Positions 41,441 to 51,032 of a DNA stretch of 64,000 nt are shown here, in pieces. Below the pieces are notes generated by a model. That model was not told where the DNA came from. It ran no database searches and worked only from the letters and a program-made list of their open reading frames with translations. Positions within the stretch are counted from its first letter, which is position 1; each line of letters opens with the position of its first letter. This stretch comes from Bacteroidia bacterium. GTDB taxonomy: Bacteria; Bacteroidota; Bacteroidia; J057. The position numbers were made by a program, and so were the translations under genes. The DNA lies in contig JAWKNO010000002.1 of NCBI GenBank assembly GCA_041391665.1, positions 682,001-746,000 on the forward strand, given 5' to 3'.

Positions 41441-42226
41441 TTGAATCAGTATCTGCGATTTTCTACCCGGATTTCAGACACAGTAAAACTGCGATTTCTC
41501 GGTAAATTTATGGCTACAGCCTTATTCCTGGCATCTGTTGTAGTTTTGCGTTTTCAAGATGAGACGCATTCGGTATTTTTAGGTGAAAGTTTTGAAGATA
41601 ACCTGAATGCTGCCCAGAAAGCAGATAAACTCTGTTATGTAAAGTTTTATACAGATTTTTGTTACCCCTGCGATAAAGCAGATGAGCGGTTGATGAATAG
41701 CTCCCGGCTCAGAAAGCTATTGACCGAAAATTATATTGCTACAAAAATCAATGGATGGGGTAATGATGGCAAAAGCGATTTACTAGCTCAAAGGTTTGCG
41801 ATCAATACCTATCCTACCATTGTCATTACGGATGGAGAGGGAAATGAAGTGGACCGGTGTTACTATCAGGAATCAGAATCTCATTGGGCGCAATTTCTGG
41901 AAAAAACCAATGGATTGCGCACAGCTCCTGCAATTACGAGGGTTTCTGATAACCGTAGCGGGAATGCCTGGAATCAGCAACCGGAATTCGGAATTATTGT
42001 ACAAACGGACAGTGATTATATGAGCAGCCGGGAAACCGCAACCCGGATTTCAAGGAATTGGAATAAAGGCGTATGGATATTTCCCGGCAGGCAAAAGGCG
42101 TTTATGACGGTTATCGGGCCATTTGCCAGTAAATCTGATGCAAAAACGGCAAAAGAAACTGTACCCTTAGCCAAAGGAGGAGAAATCATCAGGCTGGATG
42201 AAAAGCCGGTAAGGTACACCCCTTAA
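41441..42226 (+). CDS. Thioredoxin-fold protein with C-terminal SPOR-like domain
   Basis: A 261-residue frame starting at TTG (41441). The only nearby ATG (41510) would give MATALFLASVVVL without a basic N-terminus; the longer form supplies KLRFLGK before the hydrophobic segment, so the TTG start is preferred with moderate certainty. The thioredoxin-like domain (about residues 50-155) has VKFYTDFCYPCDKADERLM, CxxC motif CYPC, and the cis-Pro in NTYPTIVITDGEGNE. Residues about 180-255 (FGIIVQTDSDYMSSRETATR ... FMTVIGPFASKSDAKTAKE) match the layout of a SPOR peptidoglycan-binding domain. Signal-anchored, probably periplasmic and cell-wall associated. Confidence 0.7.
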   Translation: MNQYLRFSTRISDTVKLRFLGKFMATALFLASVVVLRFQDETHSVFLGESFEDNLNAAQKADKLCYVKFYTDFCYPCDKADERLMNSSRLRKLLTENYIATKINGWGNDGKSDLLAQRFAINTYPTIVITDGEGNEVDRCYYQESESHWAQFLEKTNGLRTAPAITRVSDNRSGNAWNQQPEFGIIVQTDSDYMSSRETATRISRNWNKGVWIFPGRQKAFMTVIGPFASKSDAKTAKETVPLAKGGEIIRLDEKPVRYTP

Positions 42227-42603
42227 AACCGGAACAACTTCAGCTTTATGTGTAGGTTATTTCCAGTAGAATTGACCACACCCCCCGAATCTCCTGCTTT
42301 CACCCAAAGACCAACGGGGAGTTCGTCTTCGATTTTTAGTTCCATTCTGCACAACCATGAATAACCAGACGGGTTTTCTTTGGCATAGGAAGGGAGAATA
42401 TCAGGTGTTTGGCTGGTCTTATTTTGAAAACTATGGGTAGGATCAACAAATGTCTGGGAAGAGAGTCGGATTTTTGCGGTGAAATGTACCGATGAATCCG
42501 GCAAAAGGGTAGGAGAGGGGCAATGAAGGGTTTGGGCAGAAAGTGGATGGCCTGTACTCTGACTGAGCACCCAAATCAGACCGATAAAAAAACGGATAAC
42601 CAT
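42223..42603 (-). CDS. Short secreted hypothetical protein
   Basis: A 126-residue protein with an N-terminal signal-like segment (MVIRFFIGLIWVLSQSTGHPLSAQ). The remainder is Ser/Thr/Pro-rich and ends in alternating hydrophobic residues (NLHIKLKLFRF). No motif was recognised. Its stop overlaps that of the convergent thioredoxin/SPOR gene by 4 bases. It starts just past the DUF2911 terminator, so it has its own transcript or read-through. Low certainty that it is expressed, but the signal sequence and codon pattern favour a real gene. Confidence 0.5.
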   Translation of the reverse strand: MVIRFFIGLIWVLSQSTGHPLSAQTLHCPSPTLLPDSSVHFTAKIRLSSQTFVDPTHSFQNKTSQTPDILPSYAKENPSGYSWLCRMELKIEDELPVGLWVKAGDSGGVVNSTGNNLHIKLKLFRF

Positions 42604-42620
42604 AACCCGGTAGTTTCATT

Positions 42621-42654
42621 ATAAAAGTGGATGACCTTATATACGGTCATCCAC
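42621..42654 (-). terminator. Rho-independent terminator after the DUF2911 gene
   Basis: GTGGATGACC (42627-42636) and GGTCATCCAC (42645-42654) form a perfect 10-bp stem with an 8-base loop; on the reverse strand it is followed by TTTTAT. It lies 20 bases beyond the DUF2911 stop. Confidence 0.7.
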
Positions 42655-42673
42655 CTCATTTAGTGATTGCAGA

Positions 42674-43534
42674 CTATTTTTTCTTTTTCAGCTCGGCCAT
42701 GAGTTCGTCATTGATTTTGACGTAGTCGTTATTTTTTGCTTCCTGAGCCAGGCTTTTTGCTTTAGCTGATGCGGCTAAGGCCTCTTTGGTTTTTCCTGCT
42801 TTGGCAAGGATTCTTGCATACCAGGTTTCTACCCAGTAGCGGTCGCCCATGGATGATTCTGCTTTAGCCATCCATTCGAGAGCCTGATTGATATTACGGT
42901 CGGTATTGTAATAGTAGATCGCTGCATTGTAATAATCGTTGGCAGAAACACCTTTCATGACATTGTCAATCGCGGCCATTACTTTTGCGTCAACATCTGT
43001 CTCTACTTTGATTGGCACCATCGTCTCTTCCCAAATCAGGTAAATAGAAGCACTGTTGTCGCGAAGGTTGTCCACGTTGATCGTCAGGGTTTCTACTTTA
43101 AATGGAAGTTTGCTGGAATTTACGGTGAACCGGGTAAGTTCTTTGGATTTGTCATAACCGGCAACATTACCGCCGAGGCTGAGGTCTTTGTAAACCATGA
43201 CAGTCCATTCGCTTTCCCCCGGGATCGTATACAGCGCATAAGAGCCAGCGGGCACCTCTTTACCTTCAAGCTTGACGGCATCTGTAAACGTGATTTTTGT
43301 GGCACCATTGGCACCGGTACGCCATACTTCACCGAAAGGTACAAGTCCGCCAAATACTTTGCGGTCTTTCATACTTGGACGAGAGTAATCGATGGTAATC
43401 GATCCCAACCCAAATTCCTGTTCGATTTTAGCGGTAGGGCTGGGGCGTGGTGTCGGGATTTGTGCATATACCTGAGTAGCAGCCAGTCCCAATATGGCCA
43501 GAAGCGTGAATAGATTTCTAGTTAGTTGTTTCAT
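42674..43534 (-). CDS. Secreted DUF2911 domain protein with C-terminal helical repeats
   Basis: A 286-residue protein with a signal peptide (MKQLTRNLFTLLAILGLAATQVYAQ). Residues about 28-170 are the DUF2911 domain: SITIDYSRPSMKDRKVFGGL VPFGEVWRTGANGATKITF, then VPAGSYALYTIPGESEWTVM, followed by strands ending in YLIWEE. The rest is TPR-like helices (DYYNAAIYYYNTDRNINQAL, GDRYWVETWYARILAKAGK, TKEALAASAKAKSLAQEAK). DUF2911 proteins are common, abundant periplasmic proteins of Bacteroidota with no assigned activity. It is monocistronic, with its own terminator. Confidence 0.88.
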   Translation of the reverse strand: MKQLTRNLFTLLAILGLAATQVYAQIPTPRPSPTAKIEQEFGLGSITIDYSRPSMKDRKVFGGLVPFGEVWRTGANGATKITFTDAVKLEGKEVPAGSYALYTIPGESEWTVMVYKDLSLGGNVAGYDKSKELTRFTVNSSKLPFKVETLTINVDNLRDNSASIYLIWEETMVPIKVETDVDAKVMAAIDNVMKGVSANDYYNAAIYYYNTDRNINQALEWMAKAESSMGDRYWVETWYARILAKAGKTKEALAASAKAKSLAQEAKNNDYVKINDELMAELKKKK

Positions 43535-43766
43535 TTGAAATTGGTTTTGATTTTATGTTCTAAACAACCGGTAAATTAGGAAAACATTACAGAAGGTGCA
43601 AAAAGGTGGAAAAGGATCATAGCCAGAGATTTTGCATTTTTGCTTGACTGGGGCAGGGAAAATTCTACGAAAATGGAAAAATATTCCACAATTTTCAGTT
43701 TCAGGCAGTTAGTGGTTAAGATTGGTCTGAATATTGGGGGGTATTTAGCAGAGATTGATCGCCAGC

Positions 43767-45698
43767 ATGAATAGATCCCTGCTTGTCCTGATTATTTCGG
43801 TTTTCCTCGCTCTGCCTTCATCTGCTGCCAACCTGGACAGCCTGATGGTGGCACTTAATGCGTTGCCCTCCGCAGGGGATGATGCGAGAAGACTGGAAAT
43901 CCACCGCGATCTTGGCGTTGCCTATCATAATATCTACGAACACAAGGAGGCGCTGAAACATTTTCAGATTAGTCTGGCTCTGGCGCAGGAGCTCAATTTG
44001 AAAGATCAGGAATTTTTTCTTCTCAATAAGATCGGAACCATTTATTTCTGGCTGGATAACTATTCAAATGCCCTTGACTATTACCTAAAAGCCAGGGAAA
44101 TGGGGCAGAATGTCGTTACCCTTCCGCAGCAGGCTGAAAACCTGTCTCAAACCGCAGAAGTATATATCAGCCTGGGCAACTATAAACAGGCCCTCGTACT
44201 GGAGCTGGACGCGCTCGATATCTCCATACGGGTAAATGATTCCCTGGGAATTGCCAATGCACATCGTGTCATAGGCACGATCTACTGGTATCGGGAAATG
44301 TTTGATCAGGGGCTGGAGCACCTGCGTAAATCGTTGAAGTATTATCGCAAAGGCGAACACCGGATACAGTTGTACACCGTTTTTGCTGCAATGTCGTCTG
44401 TCTATACCCAGAAAAAGCAGCCGGAAGAAGCGCTGAAATATGCCAACGAATCGCTAAAAATTGCAAATGAAATTCCCTATTCCTATGGGATTGCTTTCTC
44501 TACAGGGATGATTGGCACGGCATATAAGGAACTGGGACAGCTCGAATCCGCAGAATCTCAGGTAAAAGCTGCGATCGAACAGTTTGATCTTCTCGATATT
44601 AAAGCAGAAGCTGCGGATTTTGAGGTTGTACTGGCCGAAATATATTTTCTGGACAAAAAATATGAAAAAGCTATCTCTGTTCTTAATAAGACATTAATTT
44701 CCGCGGATGAAATTCAATCCAAGCAGCTGAAAAGCCTGACGCTTAAAACCCTGGCCGATAACTATGAGAAGCTTGGTGAAAATCAAAAAGCGCTGGACTA
44801 TTTTCGTCAGTATGTAGACATTCGTGATACGCTGATCAATGAAAAAGATGCGCGCCATATGGCGGTATTAGATGCCGAGTTTGAGCTGAAAAGACAACAG
44901 GATCAGATCAACCGCCTTCAGCGGCAGAATGATAAAATCCGTGACCGGATATTCATCTATGGACTGGTGGCAGGTGTTTTGTTTTTGATGCTTGTACTTT
45001 GGCTTGTCTATTTGCGCTTTCGCTCTCAACGAAAAACCTCAGAGTTGCTGGAAGTCAAAAACAACGAAATTCAGCGCAACAATCAGCAGCTCTCCCGCGC
45101 AAACCAGGATCTGATCAATCTGACTGATCTGATTTCAAACGAAGTGATCAGTCCGCTTCATCAAATTTCCGAGCAGGCTGATAACCTCACCCAGATTGTC
45201 GATGACGGTCGGGATGTGGAGGACGTTGCCAAAACAATTAAGGATCAGGCCGCCAGAATTGAATCTATGCTGACCGGATTTAAGCTGAAGGCCGTAGAGG
45301 AGGAAAAGGTAATTCAACTGGAAAAGATTTACCTGGCAGATATTATCAGGGACGCAACAGCTACGCTGCCTGAAGCCCTAAAACGACAACCCATAAAAAT
45401 ACGGTTTCACGAACTGCCTGAGATTCTCGCAAATCGCAGGCAAATGGTAAAATTGTTTCAATATCTGCTGACCAATGCAACCCGGTTTCGCAGAGATGAA
45501 GATCCTACTATATCGATTTCCTATACCCGGCAGGATGGATATTTTATGATTGTTTTTGAGGACAACTCAAAAGGATTGCCACAGACAGACCAGGAAGCAA
45601 ACTTTTGCCGAATAGTTGCAGAGGCGCATGGTGGAAAATTTATCTCTCAGTCTGATTTCGGAAAAGGAAATATATTCTACATCAAAATACCAGAATAG
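43767..45698 (+). CDS. TPR sensor protein with degenerate histidine-kinase domain (pseudokinase)
   Basis: The ATG at 43767 begins a signal peptide (MNRSLLVLIISVFLALPSSA); the frame opens 4 codons earlier at TTG. The protein is 644 residues. About eight TPR units span 45-390, one membrane segment (FIYGLVAGVLFLMLVLWLVYL) lies at about 396-416, then a coiled coil (ELLEVKNNEIQRNNQQLSRA). At the phospho-acceptor position the paralogue's TSHDLREPL is replaced by ISNEVISPL, i.e. Asn458 instead of His. The ATPase-like end keeps an N-box (LFQYLLTNATRF) but lacks the DNGIGI, F and GTGIGLSI boxes. It probably cannot autophosphorylate; it may heterodimerise with or regulate the intact kinase that starts 64 bases downstream. 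Confidence 0.8.
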   Translation: MNRSLLVLIISVFLALPSSAANLDSLMVALNALPSAGDDARRLEIHRDLGVAYHNIYEHKEALKHFQISLALAQELNLKDQEFFLLNKIGTIYFWLDNYSNALDYYLKAREMGQNVVTLPQQAENLSQTAEVYISLGNYKQALVLELDALDISIRVNDSLGIANAHRVIGTIYWYREMFDQGLEHLRKSLKYYRKGEHRIQLYTVFAAMSSVYTQKKQPEEALKYANESLKIANEIPYSYGIAFSTGMIGTAYKELGQLESAESQVKAAIEQFDLLDIKAEAADFEVVLAEIYFLDKKYEKAISVLNKTLISADEIQSKQLKSLTLKTLADNYEKLGENQKALDYFRQYVDIRDTLINEKDARHMAVLDAEFELKRQQDQINRLQRQNDKIRDRIFIYGLVAGVLFLMLVLWLVYLRFRSQRKTSELLEVKNNEIQRNNQQLSRANQDLINLTDLISNEVISPLHQISEQADNLTQIVDDGRDVEDVAKTIKDQAARIESMLTGFKLKAVEEEKVIQLEKIYLADIIRDATATLPEALKRQPIKIRFHELPEILANRRQMVKLFQYLLTNATRFRRDEDPTISISYTRQDGYFMIVFEDNSKGLPQTDQEANFCRIVAEAHGGKFISQSDFGKGNIFYIKIPE

Positions 45699-45762
45699 CT
45701 GGTGCTTTCGTTTTTCACTGGATAAGTAGAAATCCAGGATATTGTTTTATATTTATTGGTGT

Positions 45763-47859
45763 ATGAAGCATCTTTTCTTATCTGGCCTTTTCACTTTGCT
45801 TGTTCTGCTTCCTCAGATGTTATTGGGGGGAAATCCCGACAGCCTGAAGCGGGAGATCGATACCCTGTCCAAAAACCCGGACAAAAGAGCCCAATTGATG
45901 AATACCTACAGACAGCTTGGTATTTATTATATGGAACAAGGGGAGACAGATGAGGCATTAAAATGTATGCTTACCGGCCTGGAGATATCAAGGCTGATCC
46001 GTGATAATAATTCGGAATTCGCTTTTCTTCACAACGTAGGTGTGATCTATTTCTATCCTAAAGATGATTATTACAATTCCATTAAATATCTGTTGGAGGC
46101 CAATGAACTGGCCAATCTGATTGATGATCCCTCCCGGAATGCGAAAAACCTCACACAGATTTCTGAAGTATATGTAAGTCTGGGCGAATTTGAAAAAGCT
46201 ATGGAGTATCAATACAATGCCCTCAAGATTTTTGAGGCAGAAGATGATACCGTAGGCCTTGCTTCCAGTCACCGCAATATGGGCACGATTTACTGGAGTC
46301 AAAAAGCTTTTACCGAGGCACTGAATAGTTTTGAACGTGCGCTGAGATTAGGGAAATATACCAAAGACGCTGAAAACATCTTTACCTATACGGCATCTGT
46401 GGGGGCCGCATATTTAGAGTTAAAGCAGCTCGATAAAGCCGAAAAATTTATTAATGCTTCCCGGCAGATTGCTGATTCTATTCAATATGGATATGGACTG
46501 GCTTACGCCGAAGGAATGATGGGTAACCTTTACCGGGAAAAGAAAAACTTTCGCGCAGCTATTCAATCGCTCGAAAATGCAGTAGCTCTCTTTGATGCGA
46601 TTGGAACCAAAAAAGAATCATCAAGTTTTAAAATTCAGGTAGCTGGGCTATATACAGAAACCGGTAATCCGAAAAAGGCTCTGGCAATACTGGATGAAGT
46701 AGAACCCATCGTAGAATCCATCCATTCCCTCTCTCTCATACGGGATGTTTATGAAGAACGGGCACGCGCATACGATGAGCTAAACATGGCTGCTGAGGCC
46801 TATAAAAACTATAAACAATTTATTATTTATAAAGATTCCCTCCTGGATGAAACAAAAATTACTCAATTGGCAAAACTCGATCATCAGTATAAGTTGCGCC
46901 AACGGGAAAATGAAATTATCCTTCAACAAAAGGAGTCAGAATCTTCAAGTCGCCAGTTGTTTTTTATCCTTTTGGGTTCGGGTATGGTATTGTTGCTCGC
47001 TGTCGTCTATATGGGTTACCTTCGCAACAAAACGCTCAAAGAAACAAACTATATTCTCGCTGGTAAAAATGAGGAAATCCGCATGCAAAATGAGCGCCTT
47101 GCCAGTTCCAATGAAGAACTCAGGCAATTTGCTCATGTAACCTCTCATGATTTGCGCGAGCCTCTCCGTAGTATCAGCAGTTTTACTACACTGCTCAAAC
47201 GACGGTATCACGATAAACTTGACACTCAGGCCAATGAATTTATCGACTATATCACCAGTGGTGTAAACCGGATGGATACACTTTTATCTGATCTTCTGGC
47301 ATATTCTGTAGTGGGCATCGGAAAACATGAATATACAGATGTCAATATCAACCAGGTCATTACTTCTATTATTGAAACGCTTAATCGCGACAAGGCGACC
47401 CAGGGTGCCCGAATCTCAATCCAAAACCTTCCTGTGATTACGGCCAACAAGGGACAAATGGTCCAGTTGTTTCAACATCTGGTGGACAATTCCATTAAAT
47501 TCAGAAGCACGGACCGAAAACCCGAAATTAAAATCAGTTGTACCCTGACGGAAGAAGGTTATCGGTTTGAAGTGGCAGACAATGGCATCGGTATAGATGA
47601 GGCGTATAAAGACAAAATTTTTGGTCTTTTTCTTCGCCTTCACAATAAAAAATCTCAGTATAAAGGCACGGGGATCGGTCTCTCAATCTGCAAGAAGATT
47701 GTGGAGCAACATAAAGGCAGAATCTGGATTGAGTCGCAGGTTGATGTGGGAACAACGGTATTATTTGTTCTCCCACCTTCACCGATTGATGCCGAAGTTT
47801 CTTCAGGACAAGGTAAACGGAAAAAAATTGCTGAGAAGCCTGTCAATATTTCGGCCTGA
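45763..47859 (+). CDS. TPR-repeat sensor histidine kinase
   Basis: The ATG at 45763 gives the signal peptide MKHLFLSGLFTLLVLLPQML; the TTG at 45742 adds non-signal residues. The protein is 698 residues. TPR units fill about 30-385, a membrane segment (FFILLGSGMVLLLAVVYMGYL) follows near 400, then a coiled coil (ILAGKNEEIRMQNERL). The HisKA motif is FAHVTSHDLREPLRSISSF with His462; the ATPase has N-box LVDNSIKF, G1 DNGIGI, F box IFGLF and G2 GTGIGLSI. All catalytic boxes are intact. It is a paralogue of the preceding gene; partner response regulator not adjacent. The stop abuts the convergent SNF2 gene with no gap. Confidence 0.92.
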   Translation: MKHLFLSGLFTLLVLLPQMLLGGNPDSLKREIDTLSKNPDKRAQLMNTYRQLGIYYMEQGETDEALKCMLTGLEISRLIRDNNSEFAFLHNVGVIYFYPKDDYYNSIKYLLEANELANLIDDPSRNAKNLTQISEVYVSLGEFEKAMEYQYNALKIFEAEDDTVGLASSHRNMGTIYWSQKAFTEALNSFERALRLGKYTKDAENIFTYTASVGAAYLELKQLDKAEKFINASRQIADSIQYGYGLAYAEGMMGNLYREKKNFRAAIQSLENAVALFDAIGTKKESSSFKIQVAGLYTETGNPKKALAILDEVEPIVESIHSLSLIRDVYEERARAYDELNMAAEAYKNYKQFIIYKDSLLDETKITQLAKLDHQYKLRQRENEIILQQKESESSSRQLFFILLGSGMVLLLAVVYMGYLRNKTLKETNYILAGKNEEIRMQNERLASSNEELRQFAHVTSHDLREPLRSISSFTTLLKRRYHDKLDTQANEFIDYITSGVNRMDTLLSDLLAYSVVGIGKHEYTDVNINQVITSIIETLNRDKATQGARISIQNLPVITANKGQMVQLFQHLVDNSIKFRSTDRKPEIKISCTLTEEGYRFEVADNGIGIDEAYKDKIFGLFLRLHNKKSQYKGTGIGLSICKKIVEQHKGRIWIESQVDVGTTVLFVLPPSPIDAEVSSGQGKRKKIAEKPVNISA

Positions 47860-50721
47860 TTATTTTAGCAAATCTTCAATATCTCCGATATCCAGCGATT
47901 TATATACGTCTTCCTCTACATTGATGATTTCATCTGAAAGCTGCGCTTTTTTTCGCTGAAGATTCAGAATCTTTTCCTCGATAGAATCTGTTGTAATAAA
48001 CTTATAATAGAATACGGTTTTCTGCTGGCCGATTCTGTGTGAACGATCTATCGCCTGGTTTTCTACGGCCGGGTTCCACCATGGATCCAGAATAAATACA
48101 TAGTCTGCTGCGGTAAGATTCAGCCCCACACCCCCCGCTTTCAGGCTAATCAAAAACACCTGTATTTCCTTGTCTGTTTGGAAAGAATCTACTTCCGCTT
48201 GTCGATCTTTGGTACTTCCATCCAGATAGTTGTAGCGAATGCCTGCCTGATCGAGGTCATCGCGGAGTAAATGCAGCATTTTTACAAATTGGCTGAATAT
48301 CAATACCTTTGATCGTTTTTTCCTGATAACCTGATCCAGCATACGACGCACTTCCTGGTATTTTCCGGAGGATTGGAGGTCGTAATTTTCTTTGTCAATC
48401 AATTGTGGGTGAATAGCAATCTGACGAAGCTTTTGCAGCCCGGTGAGAATATTGAGTTTATTTTTTTTCCATGTTCCCTGGCTGATCAATTCCATCAGGT
48501 AGTTTCGGTAACTACTCCTTACTTCTTCATAAAAATCTTTCTGCGTGTCGACCATATCGCAATAATGCAGCTTCTCAATTTTAGGTGGAAGCTCTTTTTC
48601 CACCTGCTGTTTTTTTCTGCGAAGAATGAAGGGGTAGATAATGCGCTGCAATTTGGCTGATCGTTTGGTATCCCGGTCTTTTTCTATGGGTTGTACATAA
48701 AACCGCTTAAAAAAAGTTTCATTGCCGAGCAATCCCGGATTGAGAAAGGCCATCTGCGACCAGATATCCATGACCGTATTTTCGATTGGGGTTCCGGTAA
48801 GGGAAAGTCGGTATTTCGAGATCAGTTTTCGCACCGCCCGGGCCGTTTTTGACTCGGGATTTTTTATCATCTGACTTTCGTCAAGGATGACATAGTGAAA
48901 GGGAAATCCACGAAGGATGTCTATATCCTGACGTGCTATACCATAGGTAGTCAGAATAATATCGAAACCCGAAAACATTTCCGGATTTTTCGCTCTGTTT
49001 ATACCTGTATGAATATGTACGCGAAGTTGTGGCGTGAATTTCTCAGCTTCGTTTTTCCAGTTGTGAATCAAAGATGTCGGCAACACAATCAGCGAAGGCG
49101 CTAAGGCATCGCCAGACTCTTTTTCTTTTTGAAGAAGCGTAAGGGTCTGAAGGGTTTTTCCCAAACCCATATCATCTGCCAGAATCGCTCCCATACTGTG
49201 ATTTTTCATAAACATCAGCCAGTTGTATCCCTGTAGCTGATAATTTCTCAAATCCGCATTGAGGTGAACAGGCGGGGCGAATTCCGGTACGCGGTCGAGC
49301 TGTTTGATAGACTCAAACAATTTTGCCGTTCCATTTGACTTAGAGGGTAAATGTAGCAGCGGAACCTGATATTTTCTTATGCTTAATGTTTCTCCATTGT
49401 GCATTTCCGACACTTCCAACAGGTGTTGGTAGTCAGAGAACCATTCCTCGGGAAGAATAGCTATAGACCCATCTGGCAGTTCAAATTCCCGCTTATTGCG
49501 GAGAATATGGCTCCGGAATTTTATAAAAGGAATTTCAAATTGCCCAATTCGAACTACAGCCTTGATATCAAACCAGTCGCCGGCATCATGAGTTTCCATG
49601 GTTATCTCCGGCCGGGTGAGGTTGATCCGGTAACTTTTATTTTCCTGAACGATCTGAATGCCATTATTTTTTAGCAGATCATGGTGCTGAGATAGCCAGG
49701 CAAGGCCTTTTTCTTTTTCTACATATTCCCAGGGCGTCAGGCTATTTTCGTTTGGCTTTATGCTATCGAGAAAGTCAAGGGATTTTTTTTCCTCCCGGCA
49801 GTCCCTGTAAATACGATGAAAGGTAAAGGAATCCCCGATTTGTTTCAGTTTGGCGTGAATTTTCCCTTCCTTGAGCAAATCCAGACAAAACGACCCGTAT
49901 AGTACCCGGGGCAGGAGCGAAAAACTGCTGCCATCGTGTTCTTTTACCAACAGTTGAAACACAGGTTTTTCACGAATATCAATAATGTCAAACCCTTTGG
50001 CGACAACATTGTAGTTTTCAATCAGCCGGGTGATAAATTTTTCGAAATAAACGGCTTCCGTGTCTTTGGGAATGACTATGTATTCATTTTTAAGAAATGG
50101 AATCAGTTTTTTTCCGTCTACTTCTTCTTCAAAGGTGAAAATCTCTCCGTTGAGCAAAACCCAGGCAGGCTGAAGACAGATCAGACGTGCCTGTAAACCG
50201 CGAAGGAGCACCGAATCACCGCGAAGTTTGATGGTTGGATAATATCGGGTAAAAGATTCCTTTCTTCGGAAATGAAACCATACAGAGGCCTTTTCATCCA
50301 GTAGGCGAATCGGTTCTTTGGCCGGGTATCCGTCATTCCCCATTTCAAATACCCATTTGTCTCCCAGCGTATCAAGGATAACAGCTACTTTCCGCTGAAC
50401 AAAATTTTTCGCCAGATTGGCTAGCTCGCCGATAAATCTTGTGGTGAAAAATTCAGCTTCATGGCGTGGGTTTCCTCCAAACTTTTTGATTATTCTTCGC
50501 GGAGATATTTCATCCGTCATTTTAATCAAGGCGATATCTTGTTCATCAAGCCCGTGGAGGAACTGGTCCATATTTTCAGGAACCAGCCGATGATGGACAA
50601 GACTGAGATCTCCACTCGGTAGTAGCTGCACAATATGTGCAGAAATCATATAGCCCAGATACTCGTGATGATAGATCGAGTAAACCGCGGTAAAGGGTAG
50701 CCTGGGGTCAACTAATCGCAT
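47860..50721 (-). CDS. SNF2-family DEAD/DEAH helicase-like protein
   Basis: A 953-residue protein with a long N-terminal region of about 480 residues without recognised motifs, in the position of the bacterial SNF2-associated domain. The helicase core has motif I ILADDMGLGKTLQTLTLLQ (near 520), Ia LIVLPTSLIHNW, motif II VILDESQMIKNP (DESQ instead of DEGH), motif III LTGTPIENTVMDIWSQMAFL, and in the second lobe KVLIFSQFVKMLHLLRDDL, LKAGGVGLNLTAADYVFILD plus PWWNPAVENQAIDRSHRIGQ. It is expected to be a DNA-translocating ATPase in transcription or repair. Stand-alone, ending flush with the kinase gene stop. SNF2 proteins of this type also occur in defence loci, but no partner is seen here. Confidence 0.93.
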   Translation of the reverse strand: MRLVDPRLPFTAVYSIYHHEYLGYMISAHIVQLLPSGDLSLVHHRLVPENMDQFLHGLDEQDIALIKMTDEISPRRIIKKFGGNPRHEAEFFTTRFIGELANLAKNFVQRKVAVILDTLGDKWVFEMGNDGYPAKEPIRLLDEKASVWFHFRRKESFTRYYPTIKLRGDSVLLRGLQARLICLQPAWVLLNGEIFTFEEEVDGKKLIPFLKNEYIVIPKDTEAVYFEKFITRLIENYNVVAKGFDIIDIREKPVFQLLVKEHDGSSFSLLPRVLYGSFCLDLLKEGKIHAKLKQIGDSFTFHRIYRDCREEKKSLDFLDSIKPNENSLTPWEYVEKEKGLAWLSQHHDLLKNNGIQIVQENKSYRINLTRPEITMETHDAGDWFDIKAVVRIGQFEIPFIKFRSHILRNKREFELPDGSIAILPEEWFSDYQHLLEVSEMHNGETLSIRKYQVPLLHLPSKSNGTAKLFESIKQLDRVPEFAPPVHLNADLRNYQLQGYNWLMFMKNHSMGAILADDMGLGKTLQTLTLLQKEKESGDALAPSLIVLPTSLIHNWKNEAEKFTPQLRVHIHTGINRAKNPEMFSGFDIILTTYGIARQDIDILRGFPFHYVILDESQMIKNPESKTARAVRKLISKYRLSLTGTPIENTVMDIWSQMAFLNPGLLGNETFFKRFYVQPIEKDRDTKRSAKLQRIIYPFILRRKKQQVEKELPPKIEKLHYCDMVDTQKDFYEEVRSSYRNYLMELISQGTWKKNKLNILTGLQKLRQIAIHPQLIDKENYDLQSSGKYQEVRRMLDQVIRKKRSKVLIFSQFVKMLHLLRDDLDQAGIRYNYLDGSTKDRQAEVDSFQTDKEIQVFLISLKAGGVGLNLTAADYVFILDPWWNPAVENQAIDRSHRIGQQKTVFYYKFITTDSIEEKILNLQRKKAQLSDEIINVEEDVYKSLDIGDIEDLLK

Positions 50722-51032
50722 AGATTAGGAAGTAAAATTTATCTAAAATGCTTAAAGCTTCTCACACTACAGAAAAAACCAAGCTTAAAGATAAATATAT
50801 TTCGGAAACCAACAGGATTTTTTTTAATAAAAATGCAAAAACTCTTTGGCTTTGTTAGGATATTTATCTGATTTCTCACTTTTCCTCTCATCTTCTCTAT
50901 TTCAGTACAAACACCTATATTTGCCACAATATTCCGGAACTCCTGTGATTTCTAACCGTAAAAAGATACAGAAGTTTCAGAAAAAATTGTAAGTTTGTTT
51001 TTGTTGTGGTCTAACCGCTAAAACCCTCGTCC
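50722..51032. other. Divergent intergenic region between the SNF2 gene and mqnE
   Basis: 311 AT-rich bases. It contains the forward -7 box at 50916-50923. A 62-codon reverse frame (50739-50927) has no protein-like features. No hairpin, RNA or repeat was recognised. Confidence 0.55.
50916..50923 (+). promoter_or_regulatory. Candidate -7 box for the mqnE operon
   Basis: TATATTTG matches TAnnTTTG, about 110 bases before the mqnE ATG. No -33 TTTG is at the standard spacing. The implied 5' leader is about 100 bases. Confidence 0.35.

Noticed and set aside
43680..43700. TGGAA(N5)TTCCA inverted repeat before the pseudokinase gene
   Set aside because: Only 5-bp arms in AT-rich DNA; expected by chance and no linked function.
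50739..50927. 62-codon reverse frame upstream of the SNF2 gene
   Set aside because: Low complexity, Phe/Lys-rich, no signal or motif; overlaps the mqnE promoter candidate.
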